Below, piece after piece: positions 8,811-17,930 of a stretch of DNA of 55,779 bases. The notes under the pieces were generated by a model, which saw nothing but the letters and a program-made list of their open reading frames with translations, did not search any database and had not been told where the DNA came from. The DNA is taken from the NCBI GenBank assembly GCA_036278715.1, contig DASUKN010000024.1, positions 1-55,779 of the forward strand, in the 5' to 3' direction. The DNA is from Udaeobacter sp025935755 (GTDB taxonomy: Bacteria > Verrucomicrobiota > Verrucomicrobiia > Chthoniobacterales > UBA10450). The translations under genes were made by a program, and so were the position numbers. Each line of letters begins with the position of its first letter. Within the stretch, counting starts at the first letter, position 1.

Positions 8811-8933
8811 ATTCGACGTGCCGCTCGCGAGTGGAAATGAAGACACTGGTTAGCCGAATGGCCACGGACTGGTGAAGCTTGCGTCGTTGTAATTCGTGTA
8901 AATTCGTGAAGATTCGTTTCTCAATTTTACCTT

Positions 8934-10097
8934 ATGCATGCTGAAGCTACTGCCGCTGCTACCGCCGCGCCGTATTCGCGGACCAACCCTTTTCCGGCCA
9001 AAATGCTGGTCAATCGACGCATGAGCGGGCCGGAATCGGAAAAGGACACGCGTCATTTTGAACTCGATCTCACTGGCTGGGGGCTGAGCTTTGAAGTAGG
9101 CGACTCCGTTGGGGTGTGTCCGACAAATGATCCTGATCTCGTGGATGCAATTATTCGCGCGCTAGGCGCCTCCGGCGATGAAAAGGTTCCGCGACTGAAA
9201 GGCGAGCCAATAACGTTGCGAGAAGCCTTGCTACGCGATTACAGCATCACTCAGCCGACGCCAAAATTTCTAAAGGCGATCGCACAGCGCGCCGACGCCG
9301 CGCCAACGCTGAGCTATCTTTTGGCTCCAGACCGCAAACAGGATCTGCAAACTTACCTTTATGGCATGGAGGTGATCGATTTTCTCATCGAACATCCGTC
9401 CGTGCGATTTACGCCGGAGGAATTTGTCGGGCTGCTCTCGAAACTGCAGCCGCGGCTGTACTCGGTCGCTTCGAGTCTGAAGGCGTTTCCCGATCAAGTG
9501 CACCTGATCGTCGATGTCGTTCGTTATGAAAGTAATGGTCGCCTGCGCAAAGGCGTGGCCTCGTCATTCCTTGCCGAACGCGCGGACGACGTGCCGGTGC
9601 CGGTTTTCCCAAGCAACGCAAAGCATTTTCATCTCCCGGAGAATCCCGATACGCCGATCATTATGGTGGGCCCCGGCACTGGGGTTGCGCCGTTTCGAGC
9701 GTACTTGCAGGAACGCCAAGTCACCGGCGCAAAGGGAAAAAACTGGCTCTTCTTCGGCGCACAGCACGTGAGCTGCGATTTCGCTTATGAGGAAGATTTC
9801 GACACGTTCATGAAAGAGGGGATTCTCACCCGGCTCGATTGCGCGTGGTCGCGTGATCAGGGCCACAAAGTCTACGTCCAACACAAGCTGGCTGACTGTG
9901 CGGCCGAGATCTGGAAATGGATTGATGCTGAGGGAGCGCAATTTTTCGTGTGCGGCGACGCGCGTCGCATGGCCAAGGACGTTGATGCGACTCTGCGGAA
10001 GATCGTCCAGGAGCACGGCGGCAAGACCCTCGATCAAGCGAACGAATACGTCGAAAAGCTGAAAAGCGAGAAGCGCTACAAGCGGGATGTGTATTAG
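8934..10097 (+). CDS. CysJ-like FAD/NADPH sulfite reductase flavoprotein without FMN domain
   Basis: The 387-residue protein matches the reductase half of the CysJ/cytochrome P450 reductase family: an FAD-binding domain with RLYSVASS (about residues 175-182), an NADPH site GPGTGVAPFRAYLQER (about 245-260), CGDARRMAKDV, and a terminal aromatic residue in KRYKRDVY. The flavodoxin-like FMN domain normally at the N-terminus is absent; only about 20 residues precede the FAD domain. Electrons would therefore go directly to a partner. No cysI hemoprotein lies next to it; sufT, an Fe-S assembly gene, follows 199 bp downstream. Confidence 0.85.
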   Translation: MHAEATAAATAAPYSRTNPFPAKMLVNRRMSGPESEKDTRHFELDLTGWGLSFEVGDSVGVCPTNDPDLVDAIIRALGASGDEKVPRLKGEPITLREALLRDYSITQPTPKFLKAIAQRADAAPTLSYLLAPDRKQDLQTYLYGMEVIDFLIEHPSVRFTPEEFVGLLSKLQPRLYSVASSLKAFPDQVHLIVDVVRYESNGRLRKGVASSFLAERADDVPVPVFPSNAKHFHLPENPDTPIIMVGPGTGVAPFRAYLQERQVTGAKGKNWLFFGAQHVSCDFAYEEDFDTFMKEGILTRLDCAWSRDQGHKVYVQHKLADCAAEIWKWIDAEGAQFFVCGDARRMAKDVDATLRKIVQEHGGKTLDQANEYVEKLKSEKRYKRDVY

Positions 10098-10104
10098 GCG
10101 CGTG

Positions 10105-10154
10105 ATTCGTTAAATCGTTACACCCTTACATCGGGTTCCCCGATTTAACGATTC
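10105..10154. repeat. TTAAATCG-type inverted repeat
   Basis: GATTCGTTAAATCG (10105-10118) is inverted at 10141-10154 with one mismatch and a 22-base loop. It sits just after the CysJ-like gene and could act as an RNA hairpin, but no T-run follows. Similar AACG-ATTCAACG wording recurs in the spacers near 20910 and 23040. Confidence 0.45.
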
Positions 10155-10249
10155 AACGTGGCGAAGCCATTCGTCATTTTGCCGCGTTGTGGCATAGTAG
10201 ATTCATAACTTTTCCAGGCGACGAGGAGCACTCGCGCGTTCCAAATACA

Positions 10250-10281
10250 GCCCGAGATTTCTCGACTTCGCTCGGAATGAC
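10250..10281. repeat. Dispersed CTTCGCTCGGAATGAC repeat fragment
   Basis: The spacer before sufT contains GAGATTTCTCGACTTCGCTC followed by GGAATGAC, the inverted-orientation partner of the repeat at 5809. It is a short fragment with no coding potential and lies within 15 bases of the sufT start codon. Confidence 0.55.
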
Positions 10282-10295
10282 AAACACACCACACC

Positions 10296-10847
10296 ATGTA
10301 CGAGAACACTGAATTCACATTGAAACGAGATTGCGACGCGATCCAGATTCCCAGTGGACAAAAAACCACTATTCCGGCCGGAACCCAGGGCGTGATTACC
10401 CAAAGCCTTGGAGGAAGCTACACGATTGCAACTTATCAGGGTCTTGCGCGAGTGGCGGAGAAAGATCTGGACGCTCTCGGGTTGGAAAAGCAGCAGCCAC
10501 AGGAAACCCAAAAAACTGCCAGCACGGACGGCCAAGTTTCAGAGGAAGACGTTTGGAACCAACTCCGCCAATGCTACGACCCTGAGATCCCGGTCAACAT
10601 CGTCGATCTTGGCCTCGTTTATGATTGTCGGTTGACGAAAAAAGACGACGGCGGCACGCGCGTGGAAGTCAAAATGACTTTAACGGCGCCTGGTTGCGGA
10701 ATGGGACCGGCCATCGCACATGATGCCCAGAGCAAAATCCTAAGCATAGACGGTATCGACGAAGCCGATGTGCAGCTCGTTTGGGATCCGCCATGGAACC
10801 AGAACATGATCAGCGAAGCCGGCCGAATGAAGCTCGGCATGATTTAG
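10296..10847 (+). CDS. sufT: SufT-type Fe-S cluster assembly protein (MIP18/DUF59 family)
   Basis: The 183-residue protein has an N-terminal SufT extension of about 75 residues and a C-terminal MIP18/DUF59 domain. Family landmarks are YDPEIPVNIVDLGLVYD (about residues 93-109), the loop TAPGCGMGP with the conserved cysteine, and the ending WDPPWNQNMISEAGRMKLGM. SufT helps mature Fe-S proteins in bacteria with the SUF system. Here the gene stands alone; sufBCDS are not in the window. Its start lies directly after a repeat fragment. Confidence 0.9.
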   Translation: MYENTEFTLKRDCDAIQIPSGQKTTIPAGTQGVITQSLGGSYTIATYQGLARVAEKDLDALGLEKQQPQETQKTASTDGQVSEEDVWNQLRQCYDPEIPVNIVDLGLVYDCRLTKKDDGGTRVEVKMTLTAPGCGMGPAIAHDAQSKILSIDGIDEADVQLVWDPPWNQNMISEAGRMKLGMI

Positions 10848-10862
10848 TCGAGCGCCTGTTTG

Positions 10863-10974
10863 TCATTAACACCGGCCTTTAGGCCGGTGCGCAACCAAAC
10901 CAGCGTTGAAGCTGTTTCAGACGGCTACGCTCGTCTCGCGCAGAATGCATCGGCTTAAAAGCCGGTGTTAATGA
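10863..10974. repeat. REP/MITE-like palindromic element, copy 2
   Basis: Perfect 14-bp terminal inverted repeats, TCATTAACACCGGC (10863-10876) and its complement at 10961-10974. The left end is itself a hairpin, CACCGGCC-TTTA-GGCCGGTG (10870-10889). It shares both ends with the element at 98-241 but has a different interior. It fills the spacer between sufT and the sigma factor gene. Confidence 0.75.
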
Positions 10975-11043
10975 AACACGAGAGTGACTGCAAGCTCCAG
11001 TGTTTGGCTTGCTTATTTTCCTCCCACTATGTAAAAACGTTGC

Positions 11044-11802
11044 ATGCCTGCGGCGTCCCCCGCCGAAACCACGCGTGAAGGCCTGTTCACGTCCACTCGC
11101 TGGACGATGGTGCTCGATGCCGGCGAATCGCAGACACCTCCGACGGAGGCGCTAAGGGCGCTTTCCGAATTGTGCCGCATTTATTGGCGACCGATCTTTC
11201 TGTTTCTTCGACGCCAGGGTTCGAATCCTGACGATGCACAAGATCTGACGCAGGGGTTTTTCGCTCATCTCATCGAATCACGTGCCTATGCCCGTGCCGA
11301 TCCAGATAAGGGCCGCTTTCGTTCCTTTCTGCTCGGCGCCCTCAAACACTTTGTGGCGCACGCGCGTGCGCACGATCGTACGCAGAAGCGGGGCGGAGGC
11401 ATGATCCTGGGACCGCTCGACACGGCCGCGATTGCGGAAGCAGATGCACGAGCGGTGGGCTTGCAGAGTTGGAGTGCTGAACGCGTTTACGAACGGGAAT
11501 GGGCAGAGACGCTGCTCCGCACGGCGCTGGATCGGCTCGCCGAGGAGTGCGCGTTGGCGGGAAAAGATGAGCTGTTCAAGCAGTTGAATTCACATCTTTC
11601 GGTCACCAGCGAAGGAGCAGTTTCATACGAAGAAATGTCGCTCCAGCTGGGCCGGCCGGTCACCACGTTGCGCAGCGATGTGGCCCGGCTGCGCTCGAGA
11701 TATCGCGCGATTTTGCGGGAGGAAGTAGGTGGTACCGTCGCGGAAGCGTCCGAGGTTGACGCGGAGTTGCGACATCTTTGCGAAGTACTGATGGCGGACT
11801 AA
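11044..11802 (+). CDS. ECF-type RNA polymerase sigma factor
   Basis: The 252-residue protein has sigma region 2 around RIYWRPIFLFLRRQGSNPDD followed by AQDLTQGFFAHLI (about residues 48-80), a linker, and region 4 with a helix-turn-helix in SYEEMSLQLGRPVTTLRSDV (about residues 199-218). It redirects RNA polymerase to a dedicated promoter set. No anti-sigma gene is present. Instead the stop codon overlaps the start of a transmembrane Ser/Thr kinase gene (TAATG), the arrangement seen for kinase-controlled ECF groups, where phosphorylation replaces anti-sigma control. That control is an inference here. Likely targets are the three leader-carrying genes downstream. Confidence 0.88.
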   Translation: MPAASPAETTREGLFTSTRWTMVLDAGESQTPPTEALRALSELCRIYWRPIFLFLRRQGSNPDDAQDLTQGFFAHLIESRAYARADPDKGRFRSFLLGALKHFVAHARAHDRTQKRGGGMILGPLDTAAIAEADARAVGLQSWSAERVYEREWAETLLRTALDRLAEECALAGKDELFKQLNSHLSVTSEGAVSYEEMSLQLGRPVTTLRSDVARLRSRYRAILREEVGGTVAEASEVDAELRHLCEVLMAD

Positions 11803-14800
11803 TGCAGACAAAATCGACTAGCGTGGCGGTCTGTCCTGACTGCGGGACGCGGCTGGAGGGAGCATTTTCTCGCGGACTCGGTCGCTGCATGATTTGCCTG
11901 CTGCGCGTCGGATTCGACGACGCGGAAGAGCCTAACGAAACATTGTTCGCTGCCGTAACGGATCGACTCGGGAACTACCGGATTGAGCGTCACGACGATG
12001 GAACGGCTTGGGAACTGGGCAGCGGCGCAATGGGAGTGACGTATCGAGCGGTTGACACGTCACTCCAACGGCCAGTCGCGCTCAAGCTTATCGCTTCGGA
12101 ATGGGTGAAACGCGGAGCGGAAGCACGCGAACGTTTCATGCGCGAAGCACGGACGGCCGCAGCGTTGCGGCATCCAAATGTTGCGACCGTCTACCATTTC
12201 GGTATCCGCGAAGAGAACGGGCAGTCTTTCTGCGCGATGGAACTGGTGGAAGGCGAAACGCTGGAGACGCGTGTTCGCCGGACCGGGCCGCTCGACGCGC
12301 TCACCACCATCGAGATCGCGTTACAGGTCAGCAGCGCACTGGCCGCGGCTGAAAAACAGGGCTTGGTGCACCGCGATTTGAAACCGGCAAATCTAATGGT
12401 GGTGGAAGCGGCGCTCCCGCCGCTTTCTTCTTCAAACGACGACATGACGAGGGCCTCCAATTCATCCAGGAAGAATGCGACGAGCGCGCCGCATCTACTC
12501 GTGAAGATCATTGATTTCGGCGTGGCGAAAGCGCTTGTCGAAAAGCCGGATGCGATGGGCTTGACGCAGGGAGGATTTGTTGGCACGCCGGCTTTCGCGA
12601 GTCCGGAGCAGTTCACCGATGCGCCGGTGGGCGTTCGTTCTGACATCTATTCGTTAGGCGCAACCCTCTGGTATCTGCTTACCGGCCACAGACCTTTCGA
12701 GGGTGCGACCATCGAACAGATTCGCGCGAGCCAGCGCTCGCGAGCTTTGCCGATCGAACAACTGAAGGCGGCGCATGTTCCGAGCCGGCTTATTTCGCTG
12801 CTGGCGTCGATGCTTGCTCTTGAACCGGCAGCGCGACCGAGTGTTCGTGCACTCACCTCGCGATTGCAGGATTGCCGCGCACAGATCCTCGATCGCTGGA
12901 AAACGGTGAAGCGGCTGGCACTCGCAGCCGCTTGGATCTCGCTCGCGATTCTAGCAGCCGTTTTGTTTTTTCCACCTAAGCGCTACCAGCCGATCTCCAG
13001 CGCGGCGAATACTTTCAACACCTCGCCGAAGAGCATCGCAGTTCTACCGTTTCGCAACCTTTCTGAAGAGAAAGAGAATGCGTTTTTCGCCGACGGCATT
13101 CAGGACGATCTCGTGACCAGCCTCGCCCGGATCAAGGATCTCAAGGTTATTAGCCGGGGTTCGGTAGCGTCATATCGAGATCTTTCCAGTCCAAGGCTCC
13201 GCGCGATTGCACAGGAACTTGGCGTTGGAGCTGTTCTCGAGGGTAGCGTTCGTCGCACCGCGAATCGCGTGTTGGTCAATGTGCAGTTGACCGATGCAAC
13301 GACCGAACGCCAAATCTGGTCGGACCGTTACGATCGCACACTGCAAGATTCGATCGCTCTGCAAGGCGAGCTGGCGGCGGAAATCGCCACTGCTCTGGCG
13401 GCGAAGCTCAGCCCGGAGGAGAAGGCGCAGGTGGAAGCGAAGCTGACCAATAATCCGGATGCCTACGTCGTCTATCTCCGCGGCCGTGAGTTTCAAATGC
13501 GCCCCGAGGTCTCGCGCGACAACTACGTCGTCGCCGAACAATGCTACCGACACGCAGTTGCGCTGGATCCGCGATTTGCACTGGCTCACGCCCGACTCGC
13601 CGAGATACTCGAGGGTCGCTACGGTTGGTTCGATCATCAGCCCGCGCTGCTCGCCGAAGCGCGCAGTCATGCGGAGGAAGCGCTGCGCCTCGATCCGCAT
13701 TGTGGACAGGCACACATGGAGATGGCGATCATCCTGTCGTATTCCGTTAAATCAATCGAGAGAGACAAAGCGATCAAGGAGAAGGTAGACAGCGCGCTTC
13801 GTCTGGTCCCAAACGACGGCTACCTGCTAATGATAGCCGCCCTCTTCCAATCGGACATGGACTGGCTCGCGGAAGCGGAGACGACGTTCCAGCGCGCCAT
13901 CGAGATCAATCCGCGTGAACCGAAAGTCTTTTACAACTACTTTACCCTGCTGACGAAGAAGGGAGACGTGGCAAAAGCGCGCTGGGCTTCGGACCGCTCC
14001 CTGGAACTCGCGCCGGAATCGGTATATTTTCGGCTCAACCGCGCCAGTGAGGAATTCCTGTGGACGGGAGAGGTAGCGCGAACAAAGAAATTTCTCGCTG
14101 AGATTCCCGCGGGCAAGGACCCGGATGGTCGAGTAACAGCGGCGCACTGTGCGGCTGCCGTCTACGAGCGAAACTTCTCCGAAGCTCTACGCCTGCTCGC
14201 GGCTTGTCCTTCTGAGCGATTACCATGTTTCGTAGGCAGATTCGGTAACATGGTCCCGAAGGGATTCCTTGAAGGTTGGATTTATTTCTATGCGGGGAAC
14301 AAGGAGCGTGCCTATTCCGCGCTCGACTCGGCACGGTGGATTTTGGAAATGGAAGCGAAGGATAACCCCGGCGATCAGGACGCCCATCTGTACGTGGCTC
14401 TCGCCTATGCGGCGATGGGCTGGAAGGATGCCGCGCTGGCGGAAGCCGCGCGCGCGAAAGAAAAGCCAAATGCGTGGCCAATGGCAGTGCTTTTGATCCA
14501 TGCCGGCGAGCGCGACGCCGCATTGCGCCTCCTCGAGCAGCTTCCTGCCACAGAGCGAGATTATTATTATCACGAGCTGCGTCTGAACCCGCACTGGGAT
14601 CCACTTCGTAGCGACGCGCGCTTCAAAAAAATGCTTGCTTTTTCTCCACCGAAAACCGCGGACGTGCCAGAGAAAAGCATCGCGGTGCTTCCATTCGAAA
14701 ACCGCACCGAAGACAAGGATAACGCCTTTCTCGCAGATGCTCTCCAAGACGACATGCTCACCACCCTGGTCCAGATCAAGGATCTCAAGGTCATTGGCCG

Positions 14801-16343
14801 CTCTTCGGTCATCAGCTATCGGGACGCGGCGAACCGCAATTTGCGCGAGATCGGCCAGCAGCTCAACGTCGCCCATGTCCTTGAGGGAAGTGTGCAGCGC
14901 AACGCGAACAGGTTGCTTGTCTATGTGAATCTCACGGATACACGCGACGGTCGATCCCTCTGGGCTGAACGCTATGATCGGACGATTGCCGATTCGACTG
15001 GCCTTCAGGGTGAACTGGCAGCAGACATCGCAGGTGCTCTTCGGGCGACGCTCGGTCCGGCGGAAAAGGCACGCCTGCAAACGAGAGGCACACGCAATCC
15101 AGAAGCCTATGTGCTTTACCTTCGGGGCCGGGAATACCAAATGCGTCCTGAAGTGTCTCGGGACAACTATTTGGCTGCGGAAAACTTCTACAAACGGGCA
15201 GTCGTGTTAGATCCCAACTTCGCCCAGGCCCGTGCGCGCCTCGCAGAGATGCAGCTCTGGCTTTACGAAAAGTTTGACACCCAGCCCGCAGGGCTAGCTG
15301 AGGCGCGTCGCAACGCAGAAGACGCAGTGCGATTCGATCCAGATTGCGGCCAGGCGCACATGGCTCTGGCGGGGTGTATGAAGGCAAACTATTTAACTCA
15401 CGGGAAACAGGAGGTCGGTGATGGTCCCGCGGCAATGAGACGCGAAGTCGCTGACGCTGTACGCCTCCTTCCGAATGACGGCTACATTGCTTTGGCTGCA
15501 GCAATGCTTCAGTGGGATATGGAATGGAATGACGAGGCGGCTGCGTCCTTTGAACGCGCGATGGTCCTCAATCCGCGTGAAGGAAAGGTCTTCTATAATT
15601 ACGGTGCTCTTCTTGTCGAGAAAGATATCCCACGCTCGCGATGGGCTTCGGACCGCGCGTTGGAATTATCTCCGGACTCTATTTTCTTCCGCTTGAATCG
15701 TGCGTCATGGGAGATCGATTGGACTGGCGAAGTCGATCGGGCCACGGCGATTTTGGCCGGGTTGCCTGCGGGAAAGGATCCGGATGGGCGGGTGACGGCA
15801 GCACACTGCACTATCGCTCTTTTTCAGCGAGACTTTCCTGAAGCTTTGAGATTATTGGCTGCCTGCCAACTCGAGCGCGTTCCGCTTCTCGACGGGAGCT
15901 TTGGCCTTGGCTCGTTCGTTCCGAAAGGTTTTGTCGAAGGCTTGGTTCACTTCTGGGCTGGTCATTTGAAAGAGGCCTATGCAAGCTTGGATTCCGCTCG
16001 GTGGATGCTGGAAGTCGAGGCCCAGGAAACCGCTACCCACGCCGAGGCACATTATCACCTCGCATTAGCCTATGCAGCGATGGGATGGAGCGATGCTGCC
16101 AAAGCAGAAATTTCGCGTGCCTACAAGAAGCCGGACGTTCTGCAGATGGCGTCTGTTTTTGCTCTTCTTGGCGATCATGACTCCGCCCTGTCGCTACTTG
16201 AGCAGGGGATTGCAGTGTGGCGGCCTGCGCGCACGTATTTGCGCCTGCATCCCCTATTCGACTCGCTGCGCACCGATCCACGTTTCCAAAAGCTGGTGGC
16301 GGACGGTTCTTCGGAGCCTAAAGCCAAGACGAGTTACAGGTAG
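11802..16343 (+). CDS. Transmembrane Ser/Thr protein kinase with duplicated TolB-like/TPR sensor region
   Basis: I place the start at ATG 11802, overlapping the sigma stop, giving 1513 residues. Order: a zinc-ribbon-like CPDCG...CMIC segment (residues 10-35); a kinase domain (about 56-340) with LGSGAMG, VALKLI, HRDLKPAN (about 190) and DFGVAK (about 239); a transmembrane helix (about 370-391); then two successive copies of one ~540-residue module. Each copy starts with a KSIAVLPF domain containing ADGIQDDL or ADALQDDM and continues into TPR repeats. All kinase catalytic residues look present. The external or periplasmic repeats probably sense a signal and the kinase likely acts on the sigma factor. 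A 20-residue low-complexity insert lies between the catalytic loop and DFG. Confidence 0.92.
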   Translation: MQTKSTSVAVCPDCGTRLEGAFSRGLGRCMICLLRVGFDDAEEPNETLFAAVTDRLGNYRIERHDDGTAWELGSGAMGVTYRAVDTSLQRPVALKLIASEWVKRGAEARERFMREARTAAALRHPNVATVYHFGIREENGQSFCAMELVEGETLETRVRRTGPLDALTTIEIALQVSSALAAAEKQGLVHRDLKPANLMVVEAALPPLSSSNDDMTRASNSSRKNATSAPHLLVKIIDFGVAKALVEKPDAMGLTQGGFVGTPAFASPEQFTDAPVGVRSDIYSLGATLWYLLTGHRPFEGATIEQIRASQRSRALPIEQLKAAHVPSRLISLLASMLALEPAARPSVRALTSRLQDCRAQILDRWKTVKRLALAAAWISLAILAAVLFFPPKRYQPISSAANTFNTSPKSIAVLPFRNLSEEKENAFFADGIQDDLVTSLARIKDLKVISRGSVASYRDLSSPRLRAIAQELGVGAVLEGSVRRTANRVLVNVQLTDATTERQIWSDRYDRTLQDSIALQGELAAEIATALAAKLSPEEKAQVEAKLTNNPDAYVVYLRGREFQMRPEVSRDNYVVAEQCYRHAVALDPRFALAHARLAEILEGRYGWFDHQPALLAEARSHAEEALRLDPHCGQAHMEMAIILSYSVKSIERDKAIKEKVDSALRLVPNDGYLLMIAALFQSDMDWLAEAETTFQRAIEINPREPKVFYNYFTLLTKKGDVAKARWASDRSLELAPESVYFRLNRASEEFLWTGEVARTKKFLAEIPAGKDPDGRVTAAHCAAAVYERNFSEALRLLAACPSERLPCFVGRFGNMVPKGFLEGWIYFYAGNKERAYSALDSARWILEMEAKDNPGDQDAHLYVALAYAAMGWKDAALAEAARAKEKPNAWPMAVLLIHAGERDAALRLLEQLPATERDYYYHELRLNPHWDPLRSDARFKKMLAFSPPKTADVPEKSIAVLPFENRTEDKDNAFLADALQDDMLTTLVQIKDLKVIGRSSVISYRDAANRNLREIGQQLNVAHVLEGSVQRNANRLLVYVNLTDTRDGRSLWAERYDRTIADSTGLQGELAADIAGALRATLGPAEKARLQTRGTRNPEAYVLYLRGREYQMRPEVSRDNYLAAENFYKRAVVLDPNFAQARARLAEMQLWLYEKFDTQPAGLAEARRNAEDAVRFDPDCGQAHMALAGCMKANYLTHGKQEVGDGPAAMRREVADAVRLLPNDGYIALAAAMLQWDMEWNDEAAASFERAMVLNPREGKVFYNYGALLVEKDIPRSRWASDRALELSPDSIFFRLNRASWEIDWTGEVDRATAILAGLPAGKDPDGRVTAAHCTIALFQRDFPEALRLLAACQLERVPLLDGSFGLGSFVPKGFVEGLVHFWAGHLKEAYASLDSARWMLEVEAQETATHAEAHYHLALAYAAMGWSDAAKAEISRAYKKPDVLQMASVFALLGDHDSALSLLEQGIAVWRPARTYLRLHPLFDSLRTDPRFQKLVADGSSEPKAKTSYR

Positions 16344-16423
16344 CTATCCTGTATCAGTCAGCCAGAGTTCTTCTGAGAGCGGACGAGGCGCATTCGCAAT
16401 CAGCAGGCGCGGCGCATGGCTCC

Positions 16424-16537
16424 GTCACTTTCTTTGCAACGCGACGCGAACTTTCGGGAAGAAATGGGAAACGGTCTGCGTTTCCAGGTTACCCGGAACG
16501 AAGACCACAAACCCAAAACAAGAAAGAAAATCACACT
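16424..16537 (+). promoter_or_regulatory. Conserved leader, copy A
   Basis: This is the first of three copies of a ~110-bp leader that precedes each small secreted-protein gene. Core words shared with copies B and C are TTGCAACG, TTTCGGG, AAACGGTCTGCGT and GAAG-CCA-AAACC. It starts with GTCACTTTCTTTGCAACG and ends right at the start codon. It may hold a shared promoter, an RNA element, or both; no sigma consensus can be proved by eye. Confidence 0.7.
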
Positions 16538-17005
16538 ATGCAAAACCGAAAAAATATCCTGACGTACATGGTCGCCGCGTTCTCAATCCTCGTGATCTCG
16601 GCGAGTTCATCGCTGGGCGTGCAGCCGCAAGTCTACCTCGGCAAGCTGACTCACGGCGAATTCGTCTCCTGTGACGGCCAGATCCTGGATCCGCCGGCGT
16701 ACGCGGTTGGTGGCACGTGGGTTCTGAGCATTGACGCGATGACGCAACCACAAGTCCCGCCGCCGGCTCACCTGACAATGGTCGTCCTCCGCGACGGGAC
16801 TAATTACCTGGCGTTCCCGCACATCGAGTTGACGCCTGTCTCGCTTCAAGACGGCATCTACACTTACGCGTGGGGAACTCAGGTAACGGCGACGCTCGAT
16901 ACGAATACGACTCCCGCGACGTTCGCATGGCACGTCGTATTCGACGACAACTGCACCACGCGCAGCTATGCGTCGCTGACTTACTTGGGAGTAGCCAACA
17001 ATTAG
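16538..17005 (+). CDS. Small secreted protein of unknown function (leader gene 1)
   Basis: The 155-residue product has a clear signal peptide (hydrophobic residues 9-26, then ASSSLG). The mature part is about 130 residues, rich in Thr, Val and aromatic residues, probably all-beta, with two cysteines (VSCDGQ and DDNCTT) that could form a disulfide. I recognise no family. It is first of three consecutive genes sharing a conserved upstream leader, and it is followed by a conserved hairpin. The context makes it a likely output of the adjacent sigma/kinase system. Confidence 0.75.
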   Translation: MQNRKNILTYMVAAFSILVISASSSLGVQPQVYLGKLTHGEFVSCDGQILDPPAYAVGGTWVLSIDAMTQPQVPPPAHLTMVVLRDGTNYLAFPHIELTPVSLQDGIYTYAWGTQVTATLDTNTTPATFAWHVVFDDNCTTRSYASLTYLGVANN

Positions 17006-17028
17006 GACCGGATCCAGAGGATGCCCTC

Positions 17029-17062
17029 CGCATCGCACCTGGTCTCGTGCAGGTGCGATGCG
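17029..17062 (+). terminator. Conserved hairpin after leader gene 1
   Basis: CGCATCGCACCTG (17029-17041) pairs perfectly with 17050-17062 across an 8-base loop. The same stem sequence recurs after the third gene (18618-18652). There is no T-run, so it may be an RNA-stabilising or Rho-type element rather than a classic terminator. Confidence 0.6.
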
Positions 17063-17173
17063 TGACGGCAAAGAAAGCTGCCACGTCTCGATTCATAAAC
17101 GGCGTCGCGAATCGTTCTTGACTTGTTAGGCCAAACACATTGCGGCGTCACGGCGCGAAAAGCAGCATCGGCT

Positions 17174-17288
17174 CCAAACTTTTTTGCAACGCGGTGCAAA
17201 GTTTCGGGAAGGAAATGGAAAACGGTCTGCGTCAGACGAAGACCAAAACCAACCAATGCAAAAACCAAAAATACAAAGGACAACACGT
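17174..17288 (+). promoter_or_regulatory. Conserved leader, copy B
   Basis: Carries the core TTTGCAACGCGGTGCAAAG, TTTCGGGAAGG and AAACGGTCTGCGT, then departs from A and C by a short internal deletion before GAAGACCAAAACC. The exact spacing of the upstream half is kept, which suggests that the TTGCAACG to GGTCTGCGT block is the constrained part. Confidence 0.68.
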
Positions 17289-17756
17289 ATGAAACAAATA
17301 TTCCTATATACATTGCTAGCTATAATGGCACTAGCTGTGACCACGACTGGCGCGGCGCCCGAGCGCTGCGAGGGGACAGTCCAGCTCACCAGCCAATCGA
17401 ACTTTCAAATGCGGCAAGCCGGCACGCAAACGTTTGTCGAGTTCGACTTCACCGGCCTGCACGACATCTGCCTGGCAGACCACTCGGTCGTGACCGGCAC
17501 CGTCGAAGGCCACCTGGTCCAGCGCACTTCGGCCAACGGTAACTTTAGCCTTACCTTCGACGAGGTCCTGAGCTATAACGGCGGCACGCTCGGGTATCGT
17601 GGCGAGGGCAGCCTCACCGGGGCCAATTGGCAGAGCAACGTGATGACGGTAGGCCTCGGCACCGGCCCGCTAGCGGGAATCCACGGGCAGGGGACGTTTG
17701 TGTTCACCGGCCCCGCATCGCTGGCCGACGTCATCTATTATGTGTACACGCCCTGA
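17289..17756 (+). CDS. Small secreted protein of unknown function (leader gene 2)
   Basis: The chosen ATG 17289 follows an AGGA by nine bases and gives a 155-residue protein with a signal peptide (MKQIFLYTLLAIMALAV, then TTTGAA). The mature domain is Gly/Thr-rich with alternating polar and hydrophobic residues, as in beta-barrel or beta-sandwich proteins, and has two cysteines. Phrases such as GNFSLTFDEVLSYNGGTLGY suggest a lipocalin/allene-oxide-cyclase-like sheet, but this is not certain. An upstream in-frame ATG (17256) would lie inside the conserved leader and is less likely. Part of the three-gene leader set. Confidence 0.75.
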   Translation: MKQIFLYTLLAIMALAVTTTGAAPERCEGTVQLTSQSNFQMRQAGTQTFVEFDFTGLHDICLADHSVVTGTVEGHLVQRTSANGNFSLTFDEVLSYNGGTLGYRGEGSLTGANWQSNVMTVGLGTGPLAGIHGQGTFVFTGPASLADVIYYVYTP

Positions 17757-17799
17757 CGCGGAGGGGTAGCGGCCAATAACACAGCCTAATCTCGGAATC

Positions 17800-17832
17800 A
17801 GCCGTCACGTCTCACCGCGTGGCGGCTTTTGT
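17800..17832 (+). terminator. Rho-independent terminator after leader gene 2
   Basis: AGCCGTCACG (17800-17809) pairs with CGTGGCGGCT (17818-17827) with one G-U pair and an 8-base loop, followed by TTTTGTT. It separates gene 2 from the third leader, so gene 3 must have its own promoter. Confidence 0.7.
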
Positions 17833-17930
17833 TCGCCTCGCTCGCACCAAAATAGGTCCGGTAGTCGCCGCCCCCGCTCCCAGTCGTGGCGTTGCATCGC
17901 ACCGCGACACGCAGGAGCGCTGTGACTGTC

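Noticed and set aside
11213..11232. A tRNA-like T-arm, GGTTCGAATCC, in the sigma gene
   Set aside because: It encodes the conserved QGSNPDD part of sigma region 2 and no acceptor or anticodon arm surrounds it.
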